Assembly (NCBI GenBank): GCA_046590885.1
Contig: JBKJTS010000137.1
Span: 1-13,134, forward strand
Source of the DNA: Ga0077554 sp046590885
GTDB taxonomy: Bacteria; Pseudomonadota; Gammaproteobacteria; Ga0077554; Ga007554
Reading direction: 5' to 3'
Length of the DNA: 13,134 nt
Part shown: positions 1-6,162 of the stretch, piece after piece
Numbering within the stretch: the stretch's first letter is position 1
Layout: every line of letters starts with the position of its first letter
Program-made: the position numbers and the translations under genes
The notes under the pieces: generated by a model
What the model saw: only the letters and a program-made list of their open reading frames with translations
Databases searched by the model: none
What the model was told of the DNA's origin: nothing

Positions 1-42
1 ATAAGCCAATGAAAACACAAGATATAAATATTCCCCGTAATT

Positions 43-57
43 CTGTTAAAATAACAG
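43..57. promoter_or_regulatory. Short perfect inverted repeat upstream of tex
   Basis: CTGTTA (43-48) and TAACAG (52-57) form a perfect 6-bp inverted repeat with an AAA centre, 28 bases before the tex ATG. The surrounding 85 bases are AT-rich and presumably contain the tex promoter, and TAAAAT at 47-52 could serve as a -10 box. I see no convincing -35, so the site may be a small operator, a leader hairpin or chance. Confidence 0.25.
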
Positions 58-85
58 CTTATTTTATCGAAAAGGCTCGCAGCAT

Positions 86-2419
86 ATGATCATAAGCATT
101 ACCCGGCGCATCGCTAATGAACTTGCCGTTCGTGAACAGCAGATTGAAACTGTTGTGCAGTTGCTGGATGAAGGCTCGACGGTGCCGTTTATTGCGCGTT
201 ATCGTAAAGAAGCGACGGGTGGACTGGATGATATACAACTGCGTTTTCTGGAAGAGCGCTTGCGTTATTTGCGTGAATTGGAAGATCGCCGTGCTGCGAT
301 ATTAAAAAGTATCACTGAGCAAGACAAGCTCACGCCGCTGTTGGGCAAGGAAATAAGCGAAGCGGATACCAAGACCCGCCTCGAAGACCTGTATTTACCG
401 TATAAGCCCAAGCGTCGTACCAAAGCGCAGATTGCGCGCGAAGCCGGGTTGGCGCCACTGGCGCAGGCATTATTGCTTGACCCCGCGTTAACGCCGGAAG
501 ACGTCGCTGCGGCCTATGTGAGCGTCGATAAGGGTGTGGTCGATGTGAAAGCGGCGCTGGAAGGTGCGCGTCATATCCTGATAGAACTGTTCGCCGAAGA
601 CGCGGAGTTATTGGGCCGATTGCGTGAGTTTGTGTGGAACAATGCAGCGATTGTCAGTTGCGTGAAAGAAGGCAAGCAGGAAGAGGGTGCGAAGTTCCGC
701 GATTATTTTGATTACCGTGAACCACTTAAAGCTGTTCCTTCGCATCGCGCATTGGCGTTGCTGCGGGGTCGCAATGAAGGATTTTTGCAGGTGAGCATGG
801 TGCTGCCGGAAGAAACTACAGCATCAGATGCCCCCGAAAAATCAAATAAACAAATGCAGCAAAACATTTGTGAACGGATGATTGCGCAGCGCTTCAAAAT
901 TGCGCAGCAAGGCCGTGCCGCCGATATCTGGCTGGGTGAAACAGTGCGCTGGTCGTGGCGCGTGAAAATATTCTTGCACCTTGATCTTGAATTGATGATG
1001 CATCTGCGTGATAACGCCGAAGCCGAGGCGATGAAAGTGTTTGCGCGCAATATGCATGACCTGCTGCTGGCCGCCCCTGCCGGGCCGCGTGTCGTGATGG
1101 GTCTGGATCCGGGGTTGCGCAGCGGCGTGAAAGTGGCAGTGGTGGACATCAACGGAAAACTGCTCGATACCGCAACTATCTATCCGCATGTGCCACGCAA
1201 CCAATGGGATGCCGCTTTGCACACGTTGGCCGAGCTGTCGCGCAAGCACAAGATAGAGTTGGTAAGCATTGGTAATGGCACAGCATCGCGTGAAACCGAA
1301 CGTCTGGCCACTGATTTAGCCAAGCGCCATCCAGAATTCGCATTGCAAAAACTCGTGGTATCAGAAGCCGGCGCGTCAGTGTATTCGGCATCGGAATTTG
1401 CCTCGCAGGAATTTCCTGATCTGGATGTCAGCCTGCGCGGTGCAGTATCCATTGCGCGGCGCTTGCAGGATCCTCTGGCGGAGTTGGTGAAAATTGATCC
1501 CAAGGCGATTGGTGTGGGTCAATATCAGCATGATGTAAATCAGGTAGAGCTGGCGCGCACACTGGACGCGGTGGTGGAAGATTGCGTGAATGCCGTGGGT
1601 GTGGATGTGAATACTGCATCAGTTCCTTTGCTGGCGCGTATTTCGGGCTTGAATCAAAGCCTGGCCAAAAATATTGTAGAATTTCGTGATCATCATGGCT
1701 CTTTCAAAAATCGCGATCAACTCAAGAAAGTGCCGCGCTTGGGTGATAAAACATTTGAGCAGGCCGCAGGATTTTTGCGCATCATGAATGGTGATAATCC
1801 AGTGGACGCCTCTGCTGTACACCCGGAAAGTTATCCGGTGGTACAGCGCATTGTTGGCAAGCTGGGTGTCGACATTCGCACACTGATAGGTAATAACACC
1901 TTGTTAAAAACACTTTCGCCGCGGGATTTTACCGATGAACGCTTTGGCTTGCCCACGGTGCAGGACATTCTTGCCGAACTGGAAAAGCCGGGGCGCGATC
2001 CGCGTCCTGAATTCAAGGCGGCGGTGTTCAAGGAAGGCGTCGAAGAATTAAAGGATCTGCAAGTGGGCATGATACTGGAAGGCACCGTCACCAACGTCAC
2101 CAATTTCGGTGCGTTTGTGGATATTGGTGTGCATCAGGATGGACTGGTGCATGTCTCGGCATTGGCGAATAAATTTGTTAAAGACGTACACAGCGTTGTC
2201 AAAACCGGTGATATTGTACAGGTGCGTGTGCTTGAGGTCGATGAGAAGCGCCGCCGCATTGCGCTGACCATGCGCCTGGAAGACGCAGCGGTTGCGATTG
2301 TCACGGCAAAGCCAGATGCACCGCGCAAGCCGCCGTCTGCTTCTAGGCCCAAGCAGGAATCCAAACCTGTCATGGAGAACGCCATGTCCGCCGCATTTTC
2401 AAAATTACGTCAAAAGTAA
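86..2419 (+). CDS. tex: Tex, S1-domain RNA-binding transcription accessory protein
   Basis: 777 residues, the usual Tex/YhgF length. Family knowledge: Tex binds nucleic acid in the cytoplasm and acts as a transcription accessory factor; it is widely conserved and is the bacterial relative of eukaryotic Spt6. Visible domains in order are the helical Tex N-terminal region (about 1-330, opening with the typical STVPFIARYRKE stretch), a YqgF/RNase H-like domain from about 336 (MGLDPGLRSG), helix-hairpin-helix repeats at about 505-565, and an S1 RNA-binding domain at about 657-730 (GTVTNVTNFGAFVDIG). A basic, Pro-rich tail follows, ending AMSAAFSKLRQK, as in many proteobacterial Tex proteins. The ATG at 86 gives the standard N-terminus; an AAGG lies upstream but is spaced somewhat far. 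The stop is one base from the slyX start, so the two are probably one transcript. Confidence 0.97.
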   Translation: MIISITRRIANELAVREQQIETVVQLLDEGSTVPFIARYRKEATGGLDDIQLRFLEERLRYLRELEDRRAAILKSITEQDKLTPLLGKEISEADTKTRLEDLYLPYKPKRRTKAQIAREAGLAPLAQALLLDPALTPEDVAAAYVSVDKGVVDVKAALEGARHILIELFAEDAELLGRLREFVWNNAAIVSCVKEGKQEEGAKFRDYFDYREPLKAVPSHRALALLRGRNEGFLQVSMVLPEETTASDAPEKSNKQMQQNICERMIAQRFKIAQQGRAADIWLGETVRWSWRVKIFLHLDLELMMHLRDNAEAEAMKVFARNMHDLLLAAPAGPRVVMGLDPGLRSGVKVAVVDINGKLLDTATIYPHVPRNQWDAALHTLAELSRKHKIELVSIGNGTASRETERLATDLAKRHPEFALQKLVVSEAGASVYSASEFASQEFPDLDVSLRGAVSIARRLQDPLAELVKIDPKAIGVGQYQHDVNQVELARTLDAVVEDCVNAVGVDVNTASVPLLARISGLNQSLAKNIVEFRDHHGSFKNRDQLKKVPRLGDKTFEQAAGFLRIMNGDNPVDASAVHPESYPVVQRIVGKLGVDIRTLIGNNTLLKTLSPRDFTDERFGLPTVQDILAELEKPGRDPRPEFKAAVFKEGVEELKDLQVGMILEGTVTNVTNFGAFVDIGVHQDGLVHVSALANKFVKDVHSVVKTGDIVQVRVLEVDEKRRRIALTMRLEDAAVAIVTAKPDAPRKPPSASRPKQESKPVMENAMSAAFSKLRQK

Positions 2420-2420
2420 T

Positions 2421-2630
2421 ATGGATCAGAGTGCGCATATAGTTGACCTGGAAACACGGCTTACTTATCAGGAAGCCGGGTTGCAGGAATTGAACGATGT
2501 AATTGTGCGCCAGCAAAAAATGCTGGATAGCCTCGGCGCGCAGCTTGAGTCAGTAAGGCAGCAGATGCGCGTCCAGGCGCAGTTTGATGTGCTGCCAACG
2601 TCGCAGGAACCGCCACCACCGCATTATTAA
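2421..2630 (+). CDS. slyX: SlyX family protein
   Basis: 69 residues from the ATG at 2421, one base after the tex stop. The same reading frame is open further upstream into tex, but an upstream start would encode out-of-frame tex sequence, so 2421 is the real start. The protein is a heptad-rich coiled coil (LETRLTYQEAGLQELNDVIV) followed by the PPPPHY terminus typical of SlyX. SlyX proteins are small, conserved in proteobacteria and without an established biochemical function; the name comes from linkage to slyD, not from lysis activity. Spacing suggests translational coupling to tex, with msrA 44 bases downstream in the same direction. Confidence 0.93.
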   Translation: MDQSAHIVDLETRLTYQEAGLQELNDVIVRQQKMLDSLGAQLESVRQQMRVQAQFDVLPTSQEPPPPHY

Positions 2631-2674
2631 CGGGTGAAATGACATACCGCATGACTTTCACAGGAAACTAAATC

Positions 2675-3328
2675 ATGGCATCCAGCAAGCTAATACAGTT
2701 ACCTACCCCCGACCAAGCCCTGCCCGGACGAACCGAGACGTTGCAGGTGATCAATCGCCACTATGTCAATGAGCGCGTAATCAAGCCACCGTTTCCAGCC
2801 GACATGGCATCAGCCGTGTTTGCCCTGGGTTGTTTTTGGGGAGCGGAGCGCAAGTTCTGGCAAACGCCGGGGGTATATACCACGGCGGTGGGCTATGCGG
2901 GCGGCATCACACCCAATCCCACCTATCGTGAAGTGTGCAGCGGTATGACAGGCCACACCGAAGTGGTGTTGGTGGTTTACGACCCGCAAGCCATAAGCTA
3001 TGAAACCTTGCTGAAAATATTTTGGGAATCGCATAATCCCACGCAAGGCATGCGTCAGGGGAATGATGTCGGCACGCAATACCGGTCGGCGATTTATACC
3101 TTTAACGACACACAACACCGTGCAGCACTGGCGAGCCGCGATGCCTATCAAGCGCTGCTGCACAAGGCGGGCTACGGTGCAATCACTACTGAAATCCATC
3201 CCGCGCCGACGTTTTTTTATGCCGAAGATGATCACCAGCAATATCTTGCCAAAAATCCAGGTGGTTATTGTGGGTTGGGCGGTACAGGGGTGATGTGTTC
3301 TGTGGGTGCAGGGTTAGTAAACGAGTAG
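2675..3328 (+). CDS. msrA: Peptide-methionine (S)-S-oxide reductase MsrA
   Basis: 217 residues, close to the long E. coli-type MsrA (about 212). It reduces the S-epimer of methionine sulfoxide in proteins and free methionine, repairing oxidative damage with thioredoxin as reductant. The GCFWG signature places the catalytic Cys at 53. The C-terminus has GYCGLGGTGVMCS, giving Cys199 and Cys208 as the recycling cysteines of the three-cysteine mechanism. The substrate-pocket stretch TAVGYAGG and the FWESHNPTQGMRQGNDVGTQ region (about residues 115-134) are intact. The ATG at 2675 is preceded by AGGA at suitable spacing. It is the last gene of the tex-slyX-msrA run; repeat-rich DNA follows with no classic terminator. 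Confidence 0.96.
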   Translation: MASSKLIQLPTPDQALPGRTETLQVINRHYVNERVIKPPFPADMASAVFALGCFWGAERKFWQTPGVYTTAVGYAGGITPNPTYREVCSGMTGHTEVVLVVYDPQAISYETLLKIFWESHNPTQGMRQGNDVGTQYRSAIYTFNDTQHRAALASRDAYQALLHKAGYGAITTEIHPAPTFFYAEDDHQQYLAKNPGGYCGLGGTGVMCSVGAGLVNE

Positions 3329-3348
3329 AGCGCACGTATCCGGTTTAG

Positions 3349-3395
3349 TGTCATCCCAATAAGGTTATTGTCATCCCGAACGCAGTGAGGGATCT
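3349..3395. repeat. Dispersed hairpin repeat, with a partial second copy beside it
   Basis: TGTCATCCC occurs at 3349-3357 and again at 3369-3377. The second copy continues into a hairpin, ATCCC (3373-3377) with GGGAT (3389-3393), around an 11-nt loop. This resembles short dispersed intergenic repeats of the GTCATCCCGAACGCAGTGAG type that I recall from many bacterial genomes. A related copy lies at 10209-10233 in the opposite orientation. No protein is encoded here. Confidence 0.6.
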
Positions 3396-3524
3396 CAAGG
3401 AGTGTTCATCGCGTCCTGATGAATTTACGACAATGAAAATGTTAAATCCACTGAATAAAATTGAAGTTGATTGTCTTCACTATAGCGCTCGGCGGGGCGA
3501 TCACTCACCGATTGAGGCGGCCAG

Positions 3525-3780
3525 TTATTCAATCAGTGTTGAAGGATAACGTATACCTTGAACCTGCATTCCAGTGCCAGCTTCACGAAGGGACGGAATC
3601 CATCCCGTCTGCTTTGCTTTCAGTAAAATACCCAATGTTCCCGTCACGGAAAGTCCCGAAAACTCAGCCAGTGCACGCCCTAACTTTTCATCAATTTGTC
3701 GGCCTTGGCTTTGAGAGCTATGTCCAACGTATGTTTTTCGCCCCTATCCAGTTCCAGTAACATCATCGGATTCGCTATGA
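3525..3780 (-). pseudogene. Truncated, frameshifted PIN-domain toxin remnant (DUF3368/VapC-like)
   Basis: Reading the - strand from about 3780 gives MMLLELDRGEKHTLDIALKA, then KADKL. After a frame change near 3690 it gives IDEKLGRALAEFSGLSV and TGTLGILLKAKQTGWIPSLR, ending ...STLIE and TAA at 3525-3527. The LDRGE, DEKLGRALAE and VTGTLGILLKAK stretches are typical of the C-terminal half of DUF3368 PIN-domain proteins, which are predicted toxin nucleases. The N-terminal half with the first catalytic Asp is missing, replaced by inverted-repeat sequence above 3780. The frame break can be explained by loss of one TTGA unit from a tandem TTGATTGA, a 4-base slippage deletion (inference). No antitoxin partner remains. 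It must be inactive. Confidence 0.72.
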
Positions 3781-3791
3781 GGGTCGACTTC

Positions 3792-3838
3792 GTCGCTGAA
3801 GCGACATAATGATTTCAACGTGGTTTCGAAGAAATCAT
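3792..3838. repeat. Two adjacent inverted repeats at the broken end of the PIN remnant
   Basis: GTCGC (3792-3796) pairs with GCGAC (3801-3805) around a TGAA loop. ATGATTTC (3809-3816) pairs with GAAATCAT (3831-3838) around 14 bases. They lie between the truncated PIN pseudogene and hicA. They could be a mobile palindromic element marking where the pseudogene was cut, or structure ending the hicBA transcript from the right. There is no U-tract on either side, so I do not call a terminator. Confidence 0.4.
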
Positions 3839-3868
3839 AATTCCAGAGTCTCCAGAAGATGACTGAAT

Positions 3869-4096
3869 TTATTCTTTCGTTAAAAAATTCTCCGTCTCAA
3901 CCCCCGCCTGTTTGAGAATGGCCCGAAGCGTGCCTTCGGGCATATCGCCGGGATGATTGGGGATCGTGGTATAGCGGTGGGTGGTGGGGTTGAACCATAT
4001 TTCATGGCTACCCGCTGCCTGGCGGTCGAACTCAAACCCCAACTGTTTTAGCCGCTTGATGATTGCGCGATAACGAAAGCCCGCCAGGCGTCCCAT
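3869..4096 (-). CDS. hicA: HicA-family mRNA interferase toxin
   Basis: 75 residues, typical for HicA (YcfA-like) toxins, which have a small double-stranded-RNA-binding fold and cleave mRNA until neutralised by HicB. The diagnostic pieces are present: a first helix KRLKQLGFEF, the catalytic His31 in AAGSHEIW, then PNHPGDMPEGTLRAILKQAG (residues 46-65), which is characteristic of the family. The ATG at 4096 directly abuts the hicB TAA, giving TAAATG, so translation is probably coupled. No frameshift or missing key residue is visible, so it is likely an active toxin. Next to it lie remnants of two other toxin families. Confidence 0.92.
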   Translation of the reverse strand: MGRLAGFRYRAIIKRLKQLGFEFDRQAAGSHEIWFNPTTHRYTTIPNHPGDMPEGTLRAILKQAGVETENFLTKE

Positions 4097-4327
4097 TTAT
4101 CCGCTCACCACCAGCGGGTAGTCGAAGGAGTCCCCGGTTTCTTTGAGCTTTACGGTGCTTTGGCGCTCGGCCTGCGCCCCCAGAAGTTTCTTGGCTACAT
4201 CGCGGGCGATCTCCAGCGTCTCGGTCACGGTGCGCCCTTGAGCCACCAACCCCGGAATGTCATCCGATGTTGCTAGGTAGACGCCTTCCGGTAGGTGCTC
4301 AATGTGCAGAATGACAATCTGTTCCAT
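4097..4327 (-). CDS. hicB: HicB-family antitoxin (DUF1902-like)
   Basis: 76 residues. The partial RNase H-like fold of HicB is recognisable from ILHIEHLPEGVYLATSDDIP, then GLVAQGRTVTETLEIARDVA, the DIPGLVAQG pattern being diagnostic. It is the expected antitoxin of the adjacent HicA. A strong Shine-Dalgarno GGAGG sits 8-9 bases before the ATG at 4327. Gene order here is antitoxin first, toxin second, the reverse of the hicA-hicB order in E. coli. The protein is short and ends at YPLVVSG without the C-terminal ribbon-helix-helix or helix-turn-helix DNA-binding domain found in many HicB proteins, so autoregulation, if any, cannot use that usual domain. Confidence 0.88.
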   Translation of the reverse strand: MEQIVILHIEHLPEGVYLATSDDIPGLVAQGRTVTETLEIARDVAKKLLGAQAERQSTVKLKETGDSFDYPLVVSG

Positions 4328-4585
4328 GCGTTAAACCTCCGCGTGTTTGGCATTGTTCCAGCGCCATGTCTAATGCTTGATGATAGCCTTCGGTTAGCCG
4401 GGGTGAAATGTAATGGAATCCAGGATGGTAAAATGAATGATTCATTCTTTAAACTTCCATAATATAAGGATATCGGAAGGGGCAACCCCTCCTGACTACG
4501 TTTGCTATACCCCTTGAGAAGTGCCCTACCTCCAAGCAGCAACATAACATAACATGTGAATACAAAGATAGTTCATGCTTTCACC

Positions 4586-4637
4586 GGGCTGGACCCGCCC
4601 AGCCCGTTGGGCGCAATGCCTTGCGGTTATTGCGCCC
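4586..4637. repeat. Double hairpin intergenic repeat
   Basis: Two perfect inverted repeats lie side by side. GGGCTGG (4586-4592) pairs with CCAGCCC (4599-4605). GGGCGCAAT (4609-4617) pairs with ATTGCGCCC (4629-4637), with GCCTTGCGGTT as the loop. The second resembles the GGGCGCAAT...ATTGCGCCC palindromes I recall as scattered between genes in many gamma- and betaproteobacteria. There is no U-tract, so it is more likely a dispersed palindromic element than a Rho-independent terminator. An open frame starting at 4575 runs through it only by chance. Confidence 0.6.
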
Positions 4638-4688
4638 TACGCGATATTACGCTTTACGTATTACACACTGGGCGATACCTTATATCTA

Positions 4689-4973
4689 ATAATTAGATCG
4701 TTCAACTGCAAGCATATTCAGGCTCTGTTCGAGGAAAAATTACCCCGGCGTTTCCGTGCTATTAGCGGGGTAATCGAGCGCAAGTTAATGAAGTTGCAGC
4801 ATGCGGCCACGCTGATCTTTTTGAGTAGCCTGCCAGGTAATTGTCTGGAAGCTCTGAAAGGAAATCGTGTGTGACAATACAGTATCCGTATCAGCGATCA
4901 GTGGCATGTCTGTTTTTTTTTGATAAACGGTAATGTGTGGCGCATTGTGATTGTTGATTCTATCCGCATCTGA
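4689..4973 (+). pseudogene. higB: Broken HigB/RelE-type toxin gene
   Basis: In one + frame, 94 codons match the size and pattern of HigB (RelE/ParE superfamily mRNA interferase, about 92 residues). It begins IIRSFNCKHIQALFEEKLPR, then the VIERKLMKLQHAATL helix, then PGNCLEALKGNRV. After a TGA stop at 4872-4874 it continues in the same frame as QYSIRISDQWHVCFF and then VWRIVIVD before TGA at 4971-4973. Family members read GNRLEALKGDR..GQYSIRINDQWR at this point, so the TGA most simply replaces a Gly codon (GGA to TGA, one base). The expected start codon also reads ATA (4689). An upstream open stretch back to 4575 is repeat DNA. No HigA antitoxin follows. The loss of the conserved C-terminal third should inactivate it. 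Confidence 0.82.
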
Positions 4974-5068
4974 TTTAACAGCCACTTTTAAAATCTGTAG
5001 CTGCCAGATAAGGCCTGAATTTCTACAGGTAACAACAGTATCTACGTGCTGTCACCATTGATCTTGGC

Positions 5069-5257
5069 TCACTTGAGCCGTTTATATTCGCTGGCGCGAA
5101 GCAAAAGTTCAATAGTCGTTTCCAGTTTTATCAGGCGTTCTGTCAGATTCTCGAGCCGGGACTGCTGTGCCTTAATGATCTCACCTTGACGAACAACTTT
5201 GTCCTCCAGCTTGATCATGGATGTCAGGGCACCCCATACACGCTCTGTAATATTCAT
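5069..5257 (-). CDS. Small coiled-coil protein, second gene of an uncharacterised pair
   Basis: 62 residues, unrecognised. After a short start (MNITERVWGALTSMIKLEDK) nearly all of it is predicted helix with hydrophobic heptads (IIKAQQSRLENLTERLIKLE), suggesting a dimeric or trimeric coiled coil. It has no catalytic motif, signal peptide or membrane segment. Its ATG directly abuts the TAA of the upstream gene (TAAATG), the same coupling as in the hicB-hicA pair nearby, so the two products are probably made together and may bind each other. The layout resembles a toxin-antitoxin or DNA-binding-plus-adaptor pair, but no function can be read from the residues. Confidence 0.68.
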   Translation of the reverse strand: MNITERVWGALTSMIKLEDKVVRQGEIIKAQQSRLENLTERLIKLETTIELLLRASEYKRLK

Positions 5258-5554
5258 TTATGCTGTCTTTCTGGCTTTAACCGCTTTTTCTTCCATTGCG
5301 GCTATTCGCCTGTCACTTGCTTCAACAAAGGATAGTACCTCGTCAATCGAATCGGCAGCGCGGTTGGCTGCCGCCATTGCGGCATCGGCCAGCGCGCCCA
5401 ACTCTTCCTCTGCCTCTGTTGAATTGTATGCTACTGCCCCTAGGCGCATCAGTTCGGCAACAGGCAAACCGAGTTTTTTGGCTTTCGCACTAATAGCTTT
5501 CTTTTCCTGCGGGGTAGCTTGTATCACGATTCGTGCGATTGCTGTTGCGGCCAT
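5258..5554 (-). CDS. Ribbon-helix-helix-like protein with long helical tail
   Basis: 98 residues. The N-terminal part, ARIVIQATPQEKKAISAKAK followed by KLGLPVAELMRLGAV, has the strand-helix-turn-helix pattern of ribbon-helix-helix (CopG/MobC/DUF1778-like) DNA-binding proteins: a short beta strand, then T-P-x-E-K-x-x-I, then G-L-x-V-x-E-x-M-R. Residues from about 45 on form an Ala/Glu-rich helix (EEELGALADAAMAAANRAAD) suited to binding a partner. The ATG at 5554 has GGAG about 7 bases upstream. Paired palindromes lie in its upstream region at 5579-5603, consistent with autoregulation. It could be the antitoxin of a new pair, a relaxosome accessory protein, or a simple regulator; the DNA-binding fold is inferred by pattern only. 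Confidence 0.72.
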   Translation of the reverse strand: MAATAIARIVIQATPQEKKAISAKAKKLGLPVAELMRLGAVAYNSTEAEEELGALADAAMAAANRAADSIDEVLSFVEASDRRIAAMEEKAVKARKTA

Positions 5555-5578
5555 ACTTCTCTCCGTAGAGGGTTATTG

Positions 5579-5631
5579 ATGTACATGGACGGTGTATGTA
5601 CATGATGAGCGGATTGACAGAGGGTTGTCAA
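5579..5631. promoter_or_regulatory. Operator-like palindromes upstream of the 5258-5554 gene
   Basis: The 8-bp palindrome ATGTACAT occurs twice, at 5579-5586 and 5596-5603, with 17 bases between the starts. A third element, TTGACA (5614-5619) and TGTCAA (5626-5631), is a perfect inverted repeat, each arm of which resembles a -35 box on one strand. All lie 25-77 bases upstream of the ribbon-helix-helix-like gene. Repeated short palindromes are what such proteins usually bind. No good -10 hexamer at standard spacing is visible on the - strand, so the exact promoter is not assigned. Confidence 0.5.
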
Positions 5632-6162
5632 GCCCGGTCAATCAATGGTAGGCCCGGCTGTGTGCAATCCATTATCTACGGCGCACTACACTAGGACACA
5701 TAACCCACCGCGCCGTCGCCACTCCTGCCGACATGGGGGCCGCCGCTGTGGGAGTGCCGGGCGGCGAGTTTGGCAAGAGCGATCCGCAGGTACAATCGGC
5801 GCCGGATACGAGTTCGATCAGAGGATCGCGTGGTTGGGGGATTCTTCGATCAAACTTCCCCACAAATTTATTGACCACGTCTGAAAAGCACGGGATACTT
5901 CGCTTGGTGGCGTTGAATTTCCTATCCTTAATGTAGCGCTGCAGTCTTATATCTATCCGTTATGACAAAGATCGGGCTTGCTTAACAGTGGCGGGGTCCA
6001 TGGAGGCAAGAGAAATGCATTGTCTCCCGGGCGCAGGTGCATCGGCAGGCAACCCTCAGACTGACGGCGAACAACGGAGACATTTTCTCGAAACTGGCGC
6101 ATTTCCGAGCGCTGTTGGTCAACTAGATTTTGGTGGATTCTTTGAAGCTTTGGGGTGTAGCC
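5632..6162. other. About 530 bases with no recognised gene
   Basis: Several short open frames exist on both strands (for example 5645-5884 + and 5672-5878 -), but none has a family pattern I recognise, a convincing start site or a partner. The left part (about 5700-5860) is GC-rich with few stops and could be worn-down coding DNA. The segment from about 5880 to 6160 shows no long open frame or clear hairpin. It probably includes the promoter region of the FG-GAP gene that follows. Confidence 0.5.

Noticed and set aside
3349..3395. Possible CRISPR or tandem repeat from the doubled TGTCATCCC
   Set aside because: Only two short copies with no regular spacer array; better explained as a dispersed palindromic repeat.
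3461..3760. 99-codon open frame on +
   Set aside because: It is antisense to the PIN-domain remnant, whose - strand reading gives clear family motifs.
4575..4874. 99-codon open frame on +
   Set aside because: Its first 38 codons translate palindromic repeat DNA, and the rest is the first part of the broken HigB; the ATG at 4575 is not the ancestral start.
4689..4973. Stop-codon readthrough or selenocysteine at TGA 4872
   Set aside because: The expected residue is Gly, not Cys or Trp, the start codon is also lost, and the window's intact genes use TGA as an ordinary stop.
5645..5884. Open frames on both strands in 5645-5936, one with a subtilase-like GTPTAAAPMSAGVA stretch
   Set aside because: The resemblance is too short, with no catalytic motif nearby, so no family assignment is supported.
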